Notes: generated by a model from the letters alone, not told the origin. DNA of 64,000 nucleotides from Algoriphagus algorifonticola (GCF_007655305.1 NZ_VLOG01000055.1:94232-158231); one strand, 5' to 3'; positions 20,601 to 30,567 are shown, counted from the stretch's first letter. Numbers and translations: made by a program.

Positions 20601-23168
20601 GCCCTATTGGAAGGTGGCGGAGAACCCGATATCGACTCCTATTTCTGGACCATAACCAGAGACGACGGCACAGTGATTTTGGATAATTTCGGAGGTCCTG
20701 GAGATCAGTTCCAGACATTGGATCAACTATTCGATGAGCCTGGATTGTATACAGTAGAACTGAATGTAACCAGATGTGCGACAGAGAATTATTTTGTGGA
20801 CAGTTTAGAGATTCAGGTTGATGCTCCACCAACTTTAACATTGGAATCTGATGCCACTTTATGTTCTGGAACCCCAGTAGTTTTAACAGCAATTGATGGT
20901 TATGATCCAGCTGAAGGATTGTATGATTTTCAGTGGACCAATGCAGCAGGTCAGGTATTTGGAGATCAAAACTCCAACACAATTACGGTTGATGAGGAAA
21001 GTATCTACACAGTAGTGGTCAGCTATAGAATTCCTGACGGATTAAGCGATGATGAAATCGCCCTTTATGAAACATGCCCTGCCACGGCGGAGGTGTTTGT
21101 TGGTCCTGCCTTTGAATTTGATATCAATCAGGATGCCCAAGAGGTTTGCTTTGAAGATGTGATTGTCAACTTTGCACCTGACACGCCAATCAGCGGAGAA
21201 TGGTATTATGAAAGAGATCAGGACGGAAATAGAGTTCTTTTAGGGGAGTTTTTTGAATTAGAATTATTGGTTAATACCCTTCCTAGTCCTGGAAATTATG
21301 AAATCATTTTTGTGACTCAAGACCCGATTTTAGAAGGATGTCAGGTTGAGAAAAAAGTTGATCTAATAGTTAACGAGCTTCCGCTATTTACCGCAGTTCA
21401 AACGACTCCGGCAACAGATTGTACTACTGCTGATGGGTCCTTTGAAATTACCATGCAGGCAAATGCCTCTACAGTCACAGTCCAGGAAACAGGAGAAGTT
21501 TTCACCAATGTCAATGCAGGTGATGTAATCGCGGTTAACAATTTATTACCGGATGTATACACCATTGAGGCAGAAAATGCCTTCGGCTGTTTTTACATTG
21601 CCACGATGAGCATTGAAAACAGTAACCCTCCTACAGGATATGAATTTTCAGTGACCTCTACAGATGAAACATGTGGACCTAATGGAATTGAGCCGGGGTT
21701 AATTTCAATCACCTTTACTGGCGGGTCTCCTGTAAATGGTAGTTATCAAATTACCCGACAGGGAAATGGTCAAGTCTTTTCCGGAACTTTAGCTAATGTG
21801 AATTCTGTGGACATTCCAGTTCCATACGGGGAGTATGCGGTTGAAATTATAGACCCTAGTAACTGTGCCATTCCGGATCCTCAGTTGTATACCGTTGAAC
21901 AAAAATTCTTGGTTCAATTCTCAGCACCAAGCAATTTTACAGCGTGTGAAAGCTATACCTTCAGCCCTACCCCATCCGATGGGCTTACTTTCACCTTAAC
22001 TGGCCCCGGAGGAAATACTATCCAACCAGATTCAGATGGGGCTTTCACTATCACTCAAACAGGCACTTACACCCTTCTTGGCCAAGATCCAAGTGGAGAA
22101 GATTGTCCTAGGGAGATAAACATCAATGCTACCATTACTCAACCTATTGATTTTGAATTAGTAGGTCCAATTGATGATTGTCAGGTAGGGATCAGGTATG
22201 AAGCTCAATTGAATAATGCGGTTCCGGCTGATGTTATCTTTCTATGGAAAGATGTGGGGGGAGTTATTGTAGGAAGGCAACAAAGTTTTGCTCCACCTAG
22301 AGATGGAGAGTATAGTCTGGAAGTACAACCAAGAAGTGGTGGCTTATGTACAACTCCGCCAATTAATTTTACCGCTGAGTTCCGAGAGCTTACTATAGAT
22401 TTGGAATTGGATGTTACTCCTTTCTGCATAGATCAGGCAACTACCAACCTCACAGTGGTAGCAGATCTAAGTGATGTGACAAATATTGAATGGTATTCTG
22501 TTCAGGGTGGGACTAGAACCAGGTTATTTCAGTTTGACGATTTACCAATTATTGAAACTAATCAAGAGGGAACCTATGAGGTTTTATTAAGAAGTGCTGC
22601 GGGATGTGATCTTGGTAGAGCAGCTGCTCAGGTAGCAAAATCCGTCATCATCCCCCCTGTTGTCCCTACTGGGTTTACTATTTGTGCTATCGAAGGAGTA
22701 ACTCAAAGCATTAATCCGGGAGATTATGATAATTATTCTTGGGTATTGAATGGAGAAGAGGTTTCGCAGGATGCAATTTTCACACCTACTCTACCGGGCA
22801 TTTACGAATTAACAGTATCTGATAATTTAGGCTGTTTCTATGTAGAAACCTTTGAGGTTTTAGAGGACTGTTCATTGAAGGTTTCCTTCCCAACAGGTGT
22901 TGTTTTAAACGACCCATCCAGAAACTTCATTCTATATGCCAACGAATATATTGATGAAGCGGAAGTATTTGTATTCAATCGATGGGGAGAGCTTATTTTC
23001 TATTGTGAGCATCAAAATCTTGAGCCTGCTCAGCCTTTCTGTCCTTGGGATGGAGTGGTCAATGGAAAATTCGTTCCAAACGGAACATATGCCATAGTTG
23101 TCAGGTTTACTAGTGTAGATCAGAACAAAACCGAACAAATAACCAAAGCAATAACGATTATACAGTAA
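17649..23168 (+). CDS. Giant T9SS cargo protein: two beta-propellers, PKD/Ig modules, type-B sorting domain
   Basis: 1839 aa. A signal peptide (residues 1-32) is followed by propeller 1 (about 33-390; NEWIFGYCGSG, FSPDGNFIYFSRG). Then come a PKD-like domain (about 395-490) and a Cys-containing linker (CEGQCVDI). Propeller 2 (about 585-960) starts with a related NIWYFGDGAGIDF and has FSPDGSKVAV. Six or more Ig/PKD-like modules carry paired Cys. The gliding-type CTD (about 1755-1839) has LKVSFPTGVVLNDPSRNF, FNRWGELIF, CPWDG and PNGTYAIVV, the type-B signal for T9SS export to the cell surface. Its C-terminal 350 residues are paralogous to the two later genes. A surface adhesin or structural role is inferred. 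The stop overlaps the yaaA start (TAATG). Confidence 0.9.
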   Translation: MKSKPHSIHIILFFTFLSAFFCAGNTSVSFAQGFNDNEWIFGYCGSGTPNNYLSFGKGQSPTVQSLPGSIILDKFSNSVTIDPITGQPLFYSNGSIVYDYSGAPIQGQVGNLNGPIDTRQQVASGFLEYEPDGNKLFYLFYVSPGGQLLYTLIDMNAPGQATGNERPLGEIIEQDQPIGNAQGAILVVKSPSSPSYLISFNGGNLISRRIEGTAGNFTQTDTQPLPFTPKAIVFDQDSGKLILIPENPGDDIMVLDFDTSLGNFSNPTPISQSRGTDSIEGATFSPDGNFIYFSRGSQLFRVPSNDLSATPEEIPLDPQPSTVYDLKVGPDGELYFIYEETTGGPQLISKVTNPNEEEIDEINVEIDPFAGVDFCGTIFPTFAPNADINATVDFDWDPDMPCANNPVQLTSEITPENYRPVSFSWEFNPPLTDSDGNPLPADYTEEHFLIPADAAQGQSVSVTLTVTFADGESQTVTKNIPLTENNLEANFTPQDTTICEGQCVDIAALLEAQNSAGQQDGEAPPGGGDQYEYFWSNYRDEGWGTRQENEVCLPGLYWVLVREPGSECYAYAEIRVKVWDLQDQSNNIWYFGDGAGIDFNPDPNDPNAPVPRPIAQRHPQNIPAGTTTISDEAGQVLFYTDGESVWDLNGDLMANGDAIGGDNGSSQGVIAVPVPDEQTLFYLFTTQRSANGSNQVKFSLVDIKSDNPTGVGNVVTKDNFLFSPATEHSAAFNNGDTTWVLFHELGNNTFRAYPVSSQGIGQPVLSSVGSNHGFNSGVGAMKFSPDGSKVAVTISEGGCNKLEIFDFNARTGRMTEYARIDLGCNGDVYGLEFSDSGEKVFVSYRNGGPGVEEFTIQPVDNDDPNAATCPSCFGNANTRPQREACILSTRNQVGGTTGLNLGALQIGPDGNIYVAVVGSNQIGQIAVGAGCNSSSTFNQNSVEPMPGTANLGLPSFVQNSGSSIPEPSILAPERLCLDPVNGASALLEGGGEPDIDSYFWTITRDDGTVILDNFGGPGDQFQTLDQLFDEPGLYTVELNVTRCATENYFVDSLEIQVDAPPTLTLESDATLCSGTPVVLTAIDGYDPAEGLYDFQWTNAAGQVFGDQNSNTITVDEESIYTVVVSYRIPDGLSDDEIALYETCPATAEVFVGPAFEFDINQDAQEVCFEDVIVNFAPDTPISGEWYYERDQDGNRVLLGEFFELELLVNTLPSPGNYEIIFVTQDPILEGCQVEKKVDLIVNELPLFTAVQTTPATDCTTADGSFEITMQANASTVTVQETGEVFTNVNAGDVIAVNNLLPDVYTIEAENAFGCFYIATMSIENSNPPTGYEFSVTSTDETCGPNGIEPGLISITFTGGSPVNGSYQITRQGNGQVFSGTLANVNSVDIPVPYGEYAVEIIDPSNCAIPDPQLYTVEQKFLVQFSAPSNFTACESYTFSPTPSDGLTFTLTGPGGNTIQPDSDGAFTITQTGTYTLLGQDPSGEDCPREININATITQPIDFELVGPIDDCQVGIRYEAQLNNAVPADVIFLWKDVGGVIVGRQQSFAPPRDGEYSLEVQPRSGGLCTTPPINFTAEFRELTIDLELDVTPFCIDQATTNLTVVADLSDVTNIEWYSVQGGTRTRLFQFDDLPIIETNQEGTYEVLLRSAAGCDLGRAAAQVAKSVIIPPVVPTGFTICAIEGVTQSINPGDYDNYSWVLNGEEVSQDAIFTPTLPGIYELTVSDNLGCFYVETFEVLEDCSLKVSFPTGVVLNDPSRNFILYANEYIDEAEVFVFNRWGELIFYCEHQNLEPAQPFCPWDGVVNGKFVPNGTYAIVVRFTSVDQNKTEQITKAITIIQ

Positions 23169-23920
23169 TGTTAATTCTAATTTCTCCTGCAAAAACTTTA
23201 GACTACAGCACTCCAAATTTCCAAGAATACAGCCAACCAGAATTCACTTCTGATATCAAATCTTTGGTATCAGTAATGAAAAAGAAAAGTTCGAAGGACA
23301 TCGCAGACCTAATGAAAGTAAGTGATAGCTTGGCGAACTTAAATGAAGAGAGATTTAAAACTTTTCAAAAGGAGTTTACTCCTGACAATTCCAAGCAAGC
23401 GCTTTTAGCATTCAAAGGAGATGTTTACACCAAAATTGATGTAGACAATTACAATGAAGAGGAATTCGAATTCGCTCAAAATCATTTAAGAATTCTTTCA
23501 GGATTATATGGGCTATTGAAGCCCCTTGATCTTATTCAGCCTTATAGACTAGAAATGGGGACTCGTCTGGAAACTAAAAAAGGAAAAAATCTTTACGAAT
23601 ATTGGGATACTAAAATTGCGAAAGCAATCAATCAAGTAGCTGCCGGAAAACCGGTTGTTAACTTGGCCTCTCAGGAATATTTTAAGGCAGTTGATTTAAA
23701 GACTTTGAAATCGCCTGTAATCAATATTCATTTCAAGGAACACAGAGATGGAAAGTATCAGGTAATAGGCTTGTTTGCGAAGCAGGCAAGAGGTATGATG
23801 ACTGACTTTGCCATAAAACACCGAATCACCGATCCTGAAAAACTTAAAACCTTTGATATTGAAGGGTATGAGTTCTCCGATCCATTAAGTGATGGGAAGG
23901 ATTGGGTCTTTGTTCGATAG
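23168..23920 (+). CDS. yaaA: Peroxide stress protein YaaA (DUF328)
   Basis: A 250-aa protein with the diagnostic N-terminus LILISPAKTLDY, LANLNEERFKTF, ALLAFKGDVY, LRILSGLYGLLKPLDLIQPYRLEMG and the C-terminal FAKQARGMMTDFAIK. YaaA limits intracellular iron and oxidative damage under peroxide stress and binds DNA in E. coli. It is cytosolic. The ATG overlaps the stop of the giant T9SS cargo gene, so it is translationally coupled to it, an unusual partner for a stress protein. Confidence 0.95.
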   Translation: MLILISPAKTLDYSTPNFQEYSQPEFTSDIKSLVSVMKKKSSKDIADLMKVSDSLANLNEERFKTFQKEFTPDNSKQALLAFKGDVYTKIDVDNYNEEEFEFAQNHLRILSGLYGLLKPLDLIQPYRLEMGTRLETKKGKNLYEYWDTKIAKAINQVAAGKPVVNLASQEYFKAVDLKTLKSPVINIHFKEHRDGKYQVIGLFAKQARGMMTDFAIKHRITDPEKLKTFDIEGYEFSDPLSDGKDWVFVR

Positions 23921-24025
23921 GAAAAGGGATAATTCTTGAATCTAAAGTAATTCGAGGCTTAATTTTTTGGTAGTCAGGGAATTTGGTAGATTTACATTCC
24001 AAAATAGTGGTTGACTCCAATAAAA

Positions 24026-27000
24026 ATGCATTTGAATAAATTGAAAGACTTACACTCCAACTATAGAGCAACAATTTTGCTCTTGTTAGGAGTGTTTTTT
24101 TTTTCAATTATACTCACACCTAGCAGCGCTAATTTTTCAGAAGATGAATTTGATTTCCCATTAGTAAATCAACCCGATCTTCAAGGTCCTGAAACGCTAT
24201 GTTTTCCACTGGGCGGAGAAAGTGTAATTGGAACTTTTTCTGGGGGAGGTATACCGGCTGCTGATGTTTATTCTTGGAAAATATTTGGCCCAAACAATTC
24301 TCTATTACTATCTATTTCTGGGGGTGCTCTCCTACAAACAATCAATTACACCTTTTCAATTCGAGGAGTTCATCGGGTAGAACTTTCTGTGAGAAGAGGC
24401 GTCTTGGTCTTTCCTCTTCAAACTCTCAATGTATTAGTCCAGGACAGACCCACTCCTGCCTTAAAAGCTAAATATTCTCTTTGTGGAACAGACCCATTAA
24501 ATCTTACAGCCATTAATCCTTCATCTCCAAACTTTGCCTCTTATGAGTTTATTTGGAGAGATGAATCGGGAAATGAAATTGGGGATGCTAATAACTTAAC
24601 TGTCGTTAATTCAGGTAAATATTTTGTTACTGTATTCGTCCCAAATAGTTCTGGGAAATCTGAATGTGTCACTAACCTTTCGACCGAAGTTAGCAACTCA
24701 TCTGATATAAAAGTTGAACAAAGTTTAAGTTCTATTTGTGAAGATCAAGGAATTACTTTTTCAACTAATCCAAGTAGCGTTGGAAACTGGTATTTAAACA
24801 AAGCTGGGGAAAGCTCAAGAACATTTTTAACCACAAGTGAATCTCTCTTTATTTTTCAAAACCAACTTAATGATGGTTTTGGAGATTACGAAGTCACCTA
24901 TGAGGTTATCAATCCTGATGCAGTAGATTGTGAAATATTAATCCAAAACACATTCACATTTAATCCAATCCCAGACTTTACAATCATAGGCTCAATTGGA
25001 TCGAGTGGTTGTAACATACCCGATGGAGGAGTTCAAATTAGGGCAAATACGAAGATCGATTATATCATTGTAGAAGGAACTTCTGTCGTGTCTCCATCCC
25101 TTGAGCCGGGGGATATATATACTTTATCTGGATTAGAGTCAGGGGCATATAATTTGATAAGCTTTTTAGGAAATTGTGGGAATTCTTATGCCTCAGTTGT
25201 CCCATTAGATAATCCTCCAACCGAACTAAATTTCCAAATAACAGATGAAAAGGGGGAAACATGTACACTTGATGGAAAACTTAATGGTAGCTTCAAGGTC
25301 AACTTTCTCAATGGGCCTATAGATGGTTTTTATCGAGTTTTAGGTGAGAAAGGAGCTATTTATAAGAATGAATCCTTTTCAGATAAATCGGATTTATTGA
25401 TAGACGTTCCGGGAGGAAAATTTGTCTTCGAACTTTATAATCAAGATTCCTGCTCACTACCCAAAAAGGAGTTTGTTGAAATCCCCGGAAAAGAGCTTGT
25501 TAATTACTCCATCCCAGGTGATCTTTTTATCTGTCAATCCTTTGAACTCACTCCACAAACTACCCAAGCACTAGAATTTGAGTTAATCAGTCCCTCCAAT
25601 AATTCAGAGTTCAGGAACGTAAACGAGCCATTCACTATTACAGAAGACGGGACTTATAAGATTATAGGGCGACTTCCAAATCAGGATGATTTATGTCCTG
25701 TTTCCCAAACTTTCCAAGTCACTTTAGTAGATCCTGTTGAATTTGAGGTGGTACTTAACGAAGAAGACTGTTTAGGAAATAGAACCTATAAAGCTGAGAT
25801 TTATGATAGGGACTCTACCTCTGTAATATTTACTTGGTACAATGAAAATGACGAGGTGGTAGGGAATAACCAGTTTCTAAATCCGACCAGCACCGGTACA
25901 TTCAAGCTAGAAGTTCAACCTGCCAATAGCTCCTCTTGCCCTATTCCACCCAAAGAATTTGAAATAGAAGATCCTGTTTTGTCGGTAGATGTTACACTAA
26001 CTACTACCAAGCTCTGTGAATTCGGCCCTGAAGCCATGATTACTTTGGAAACAACTTTTCCAGATGCAATAACAGATATTGAATGGAGGCGATTTGATGA
26101 AAATGGAGATATTATTGAGCTACCAGAATTAAAAAATCAAACTGAAATTACTACTCGAGTCGGGGGAACTTATGAAGCTTCAGTGTTCAGCATTATTCCT
26201 GATATAAACAAAAATTGCGAACTTGGAAGATCCTCTGTTGAATTAGATCTTACTCCAGAAAAAGTTCTTTTCGACATTCCTCAGGAAATTACCATATGTG
26301 AGCGCTATGATCTTATCCCAACCACAAATCAAAATCTGATATTTTTCGTGACCACGCCTTCGGGTGAAGAGCTAGATGGAAATTCAGGAGACTCTTTTGA
26401 ACTTATGGAGCCAGGAACTTATACCTTCTTGGCATTTGACAGTGATAGTCCTACTCCATTTTGCCCAGAACAAAAAGAAATTGAAGTAAGTATTGTAGAA
26501 CCAGTAATTTTTGAGCCTATATTATTCAAGGAAGATTGTTCTGGAAGCCGAATTTATCAAGCCTCCTTATCAAATTATCAAGCCAACGAGGTAGAAATTT
26601 TTTGGCGAGACGCTAATGGGACAATTATCGGAGGAAATGAATTTCTTCAGATATCTAACCCTGGAGCTTATAGCTTAGAGGTTCAACCTGCGAATTCAAC
26701 CACTTGCCAAATTGAACCGATTTCTTTCGAGTTTGAGCCTCCGGTTCTTTCTTTGCCTCTAGCTCTTGAATCTGACCCTTATTGTCCAGATGCAAGCTCA
26801 ACAAACATTAGGCTAGACACAGATTTTGATGAGGTTTCAAGAATTGAGTGGTGGTTTACAGATATTAATGGAACATCGACTCAACTAAGCAACTTTACCA
26901 ATCTAAGAGAAATTTCAGTAACTAACGAAGGAAGCTACGAAGCAAGAATATTCAACTCAATTCCATGCCTTTTAGGTACGGAAAGTATTTTGATTCTAAA

Positions 27001-27532
27001 AAGTCAGGATGTAGTCAGACCTACTTTGGAGGAGAATTATCTAATATGCCCAAGATATGAAATAGCTCCTGTCTTAAATCCTGGAAACTTTGCTTCCTAC
27101 GAGTGGTACTTTGGAGAACAATTAGTCTCTACCAGCCCAACATACAAGCCTAATCTGATTGGAAATTATTCACTGACAGTTACGAGCCTAGAAGGCTGCT
27201 CCTATTCCACTACCTTTACAACAGAAGAAGAATGTGAATTAAGAGTAAGTTTCCCTACAGCACTTACACCAAGTGACCCAAATAAGCAATTTTTGATTTA
27301 CACCAATTATCTGATTGACGAATTAGATGTTTGGATATTTAACCAATGGGGAGAATTAATTTTTCATTGTGAAAATAAAAATCTTATTTCCGAGGAGTCA
27401 ACTTGTGCTTGGGACGGAACCTACCAAGGAAGGAAGATTCCAAATGGAGCATATACCATCCGGATAAATTATTCAAATACAGAGAGGAATATAAATCAGA
27501 CGACAATAGGCTCCCTGCTGGTTGTTGAATAA
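24026..27532 (+). CDS. T9SS type-B cargo protein with duplicated central module
   Basis: 1168 aa from the ATG at 24026; a TTG five codons earlier is less likely. A hydrophobic signal (about 15-35) precedes a module starting GPETLCFPLGGESVIGTFSGGG, shared with the next gene. A roughly 255-residue unit (Cys-rich, with LEVQPANSxxCxIxP and PVLSxxxxL) occurs twice in tandem at about residues 570-824 and 825-1080; the paralogs on either side have it once. The type-B CTD has LRVSFPTALTPSDPNKQF, FNQWGELIF, CAWDG and PNGAYTI. An exported, probably surface-attached protein; ligand or function unknown. Confidence 0.88.
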   Translation: MHLNKLKDLHSNYRATILLLLGVFFFSIILTPSSANFSEDEFDFPLVNQPDLQGPETLCFPLGGESVIGTFSGGGIPAADVYSWKIFGPNNSLLLSISGGALLQTINYTFSIRGVHRVELSVRRGVLVFPLQTLNVLVQDRPTPALKAKYSLCGTDPLNLTAINPSSPNFASYEFIWRDESGNEIGDANNLTVVNSGKYFVTVFVPNSSGKSECVTNLSTEVSNSSDIKVEQSLSSICEDQGITFSTNPSSVGNWYLNKAGESSRTFLTTSESLFIFQNQLNDGFGDYEVTYEVINPDAVDCEILIQNTFTFNPIPDFTIIGSIGSSGCNIPDGGVQIRANTKIDYIIVEGTSVVSPSLEPGDIYTLSGLESGAYNLISFLGNCGNSYASVVPLDNPPTELNFQITDEKGETCTLDGKLNGSFKVNFLNGPIDGFYRVLGEKGAIYKNESFSDKSDLLIDVPGGKFVFELYNQDSCSLPKKEFVEIPGKELVNYSIPGDLFICQSFELTPQTTQALEFELISPSNNSEFRNVNEPFTITEDGTYKIIGRLPNQDDLCPVSQTFQVTLVDPVEFEVVLNEEDCLGNRTYKAEIYDRDSTSVIFTWYNENDEVVGNNQFLNPTSTGTFKLEVQPANSSSCPIPPKEFEIEDPVLSVDVTLTTTKLCEFGPEAMITLETTFPDAITDIEWRRFDENGDIIELPELKNQTEITTRVGGTYEASVFSIIPDINKNCELGRSSVELDLTPEKVLFDIPQEITICERYDLIPTTNQNLIFFVTTPSGEELDGNSGDSFELMEPGTYTFLAFDSDSPTPFCPEQKEIEVSIVEPVIFEPILFKEDCSGSRIYQASLSNYQANEVEIFWRDANGTIIGGNEFLQISNPGAYSLEVQPANSTTCQIEPISFEFEPPVLSLPLALESDPYCPDASSTNIRLDTDFDEVSRIEWWFTDINGTSTQLSNFTNLREISVTNEGSYEARIFNSIPCLLGTESILILKSQDVVRPTLEENYLICPRYEIAPVLNPGNFASYEWYFGEQLVSTSPTYKPNLIGNYSLTVTSLEGCSYSTTFTTEEECELRVSFPTALTPSDPNKQFLIYTNYLIDELDVWIFNQWGELIFHCENKNLISEESTCAWDGTYQGRKIPNGAYTIRINYSNTERNINQTTIGSLLVVE

Positions 27533-27711
27533 ATCCAACCAACTTACCATCTTTTTAAGGATAGCAAGTTTCTCATCCAGATTTTTATATTTAAGAAACA
27601 ATTAACCGTATTCCTTATTTTGGTTGGATTTTTGATCTTTGAATGATGAATTAAGCAAAGCTTATTTCCTCAAAATCAAGTAAATTAGATATCACCCAAC
27701 GAAAGGAATCC

Positions 27712-30459
27712 GTGAAAACAAATGCTCAATTTCCTAAGTGGAAGATTGGGGTATTGTTTATTCTGTTTTTGGTTATGACAGGCGGCCTTGCCGCAAAAAA
27801 AGTCATGACTGAAGCAATTCAACCTAACTCTTCAAATCATGCTTATCAAGCTGACCCCAACTTGGTAGGCCCTGAAAATCTATGTATTATTTTCGGTGGA
27901 GTTATCGGTACTTTCAGTGGAGGAGGTGATCCTCAGGATGTTTATTCCTGGCAGGTTACAGATCCACAAGGAAATGTGATTTTTGACCGAACCGGTGGAG
28001 GCCCTCAGTTTGAAACCGTTAAGGTAGCATTCAATGAGATAGGACTTTACAAAGTAGAGCTTAGTGTTAGAAGAGCTACATCTATCATCTACCGAGATGA
28101 TTTGACTGTAAATGTCAAGAAAGGACCAGAATTAGTTCTATTGCCTGATTATTTGATTTGTAGCTATACCCCTGTTCAACTAACTGCAATTGATCCAAAT
28201 ACTTCTACTATTTCAGATTATACTTTTATCTGGAAAGATTTTAATGGAAAAGTAATTGGAGACCAAAACACAGTCACTGTTCTTGATGAAGGCTTTTATC
28301 AAGTCGAATTATTTTTGACCAACAACACCTCTGGTGCAGCAGAATGTTTAATCACCGGAACTACCTATGTAGGACCATCGCTCGACTTTGAGATTCAACT
28401 AAGTAAAAGTTCCATTTGTCAAGGCGAAGCCCTATCAGCTGGGTTAGATACGCCTTATCCTGGTGATTGGAGCATTATCAAACCTGGCTCCAACAATAAA
28501 ACAGATTTAGGGTCGGCTTTTGAAATCCCTTTAAGCAACACCGACATTTCAAGTCCAGGAGAGTATACAATAATTTTTAGTGCAATTGACCCAAATTACC
28601 CTGATTGTAGGTCAGAAAGAAGGAAAAAATTCACAGTAAACGAATCACCGAATCTAAACTTTACAATTCAAAACAGGCCTGATAACTGTGTAGTAAATAA
28701 TGGTGCATTTACCATTAATGCTTCAACAGATTTAGACTCATTGATAGTGGTAGAGATTGGTTTCTTCCAGTCTAACGTGCCGGAAAACCAAGCAGTTTCG
28801 CTCTCAAACCTTGAAGCTCAGATCTATACTATTTCAGCCTACTCCAAGGGTTGCAAATTAACCACTCTACTAGACCTAGCTCCTAAAGACCCTCCTATTA
28901 ATACAGGTAAAGTTCCTGATATCAATGAACCAACTATTGAAGTTGAGCCTGAAACCTGCGGTGCAATTGGAGTTAACCAAGGAAAGTTAAAACTGACATT
29001 CAACCAAGGAAATGTGGACGGTGAATATAGAGTAATGTCTAATGGAATTGGTACCATAGTAAAAGGATTTATCCAAAATCAGCAAGTGGTAGAACAGACA
29101 TTAGCAGGAGGGACATATTTTTTAGAATTAAATATAGACGGCTGTGCCTACCCTACCCAAGAAATAATCATCGAGTCAAAAAATCTTGTAAACTTCAGCG
29201 TTCCCAAAAAAATCAATATATGCGAGAGCTTTGAATTGATTCCTGAAACTTCAGAAGATTTAATCCTTACCCTGACAGACCCTTCAGGCAATGAGATCAC
29301 AAAAAACTCGGGAGAGCCATTTATACTCACAAAAGGTGGGAGTTATTCACTTTTGGGGAAAGCTTCAGATAGCTCCACTGGAGGCTGTCCAAAGAGAACT
29401 ACTTTTGAGGTCAATGTGATCCCTAAAATCAATTTCGATCTAATCCTTTTAGAAGAAGATTGCTTTGGGAACAGGATTTACAAGACCGAAATCGCAGGTT
29501 TAAAACCCGAACAAACGTCTATCCGCTGGCTCAATGAATCGGGAGATATAGTGGGAAGAGGAGAGTTATTTTACCCCACCTCCAATGGGAAATTTACTTT
29601 AAATGTTCAACCATTAGAAACTGGAAGTTGTCCAAATGAACCTATAGCATTCGAAATAGAACCTCCTGTCCTATCTGTTCCAATGGATTTGAGTGCATCT
29701 AAGATCTGTCCTGAGCCGGGCACATCAATTATTACTCTTAGCACAACAAAAAATGCTGTAAACCGCCTTGAGTGGATTTACTTTGATATCAATGACAATA
29801 GAGAAGATTTACCTCAATTTCAGAATCAATTTGAAATAGAAGTCACTAGAGAAGGTAGCTACGAAGCCGTCGCTTTCAACAAAATAGGATGCGAGATTGG
29901 AAGAAGTTTCATTCAAGTTGAAAAAAGCACCCTTTTAACACCTCCTAATCTGGAAGAGGTCTATACAGTTTGCTCCAAGAAAAATAATCTTCCCGGTATA
30001 GATCCTGGAGATTTTGCTAGCTATGAGTGGTATTTTGAAGAAGACTTAGTTTCAACAAATAGGATTTACAAACCAGACCAAGTAGGAACCTATTCATTAA
30101 TTGTAACTACGATTGATGGTTGTGAATTTTTCTCCACTTTCACAACTTATGACGCATGTAACTTTAAAGTGGTATTCCCGAATGCTATGGTGTTGAATGA
30201 CTCCAACAGAGACTTCAGGGTATTCGTATCCCAGGGGATAACAGAAGCGGAGGTTTTTATTTACAACCGAACGGGAGAATTAATCTTTCATTCTTTCATA
30301 AATGAAATACCAATAGAAAAACCTATTCTTAACTGGGATGGAAGAACTCTGCAAGGGAATAAAGTTCCGTTAGGGACCTATGCAGTTGTACTTGCTTTGA
30401 GAAATAAAATTTATGGTTTTGAGGAAAAAATAACCAGCTCACTTTTTGTAATCGAATAG
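27712..30459 (+). CDS. T9SS type-B cargo protein, third paralog
   Basis: A 915-aa protein starting at GTG 27712, supported by an AAAGGA ribosome-binding site 4 bp upstream. The N-terminal signal/anchor (WKIGVLFILFLVMTGGLA) is followed by GPENLCIIFGGVIGTFSGGG and DVYSWQVTDPQG. Ig-like modules and one copy of the LNVQPLETGSCPNEP module (from about residue 573) lead to a type-B CTD with FKVVFPNAMVLNDSNRDF, YNRTGELIFH, NWDGR and PLGTYAVV. In the CTD, Trp of the usual NRWGE is replaced by Thr. It looks like the shortest product of local gene duplication in this T9SS locus. Confidence 0.87.
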   Translation: MKTNAQFPKWKIGVLFILFLVMTGGLAAKKVMTEAIQPNSSNHAYQADPNLVGPENLCIIFGGVIGTFSGGGDPQDVYSWQVTDPQGNVIFDRTGGGPQFETVKVAFNEIGLYKVELSVRRATSIIYRDDLTVNVKKGPELVLLPDYLICSYTPVQLTAIDPNTSTISDYTFIWKDFNGKVIGDQNTVTVLDEGFYQVELFLTNNTSGAAECLITGTTYVGPSLDFEIQLSKSSICQGEALSAGLDTPYPGDWSIIKPGSNNKTDLGSAFEIPLSNTDISSPGEYTIIFSAIDPNYPDCRSERRKKFTVNESPNLNFTIQNRPDNCVVNNGAFTINASTDLDSLIVVEIGFFQSNVPENQAVSLSNLEAQIYTISAYSKGCKLTTLLDLAPKDPPINTGKVPDINEPTIEVEPETCGAIGVNQGKLKLTFNQGNVDGEYRVMSNGIGTIVKGFIQNQQVVEQTLAGGTYFLELNIDGCAYPTQEIIIESKNLVNFSVPKKINICESFELIPETSEDLILTLTDPSGNEITKNSGEPFILTKGGSYSLLGKASDSSTGGCPKRTTFEVNVIPKINFDLILLEEDCFGNRIYKTEIAGLKPEQTSIRWLNESGDIVGRGELFYPTSNGKFTLNVQPLETGSCPNEPIAFEIEPPVLSVPMDLSASKICPEPGTSIITLSTTKNAVNRLEWIYFDINDNREDLPQFQNQFEIEVTREGSYEAVAFNKIGCEIGRSFIQVEKSTLLTPPNLEEVYTVCSKKNNLPGIDPGDFASYEWYFEEDLVSTNRIYKPDQVGTYSLIVTTIDGCEFFSTFTTYDACNFKVVFPNAMVLNDSNRDFRVFVSQGITEAEVFIYNRTGELIFHSFINEIPIEKPILNWDGRTLQGNKVPLGTYAVVLALRNKIYGFEEKITSSLFVIE

Positions 30460-30567
30460 GTAGGATTAAAATTTTTATTGGCGGAAAAGCCCGATTGCAA
30501 TATTTTTCCTATTTTCAAACGTTTCAATCGAATGCATTATCAATCCTAAATCCAAAAAACCTATTCT

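Noticed and set aside
20536..20982. 148-codon minus-strand frame within the giant T9SS gene
   Set aside because: Shadow frame of repetitive Ig-type coding sequence; composition unlike a real protein.
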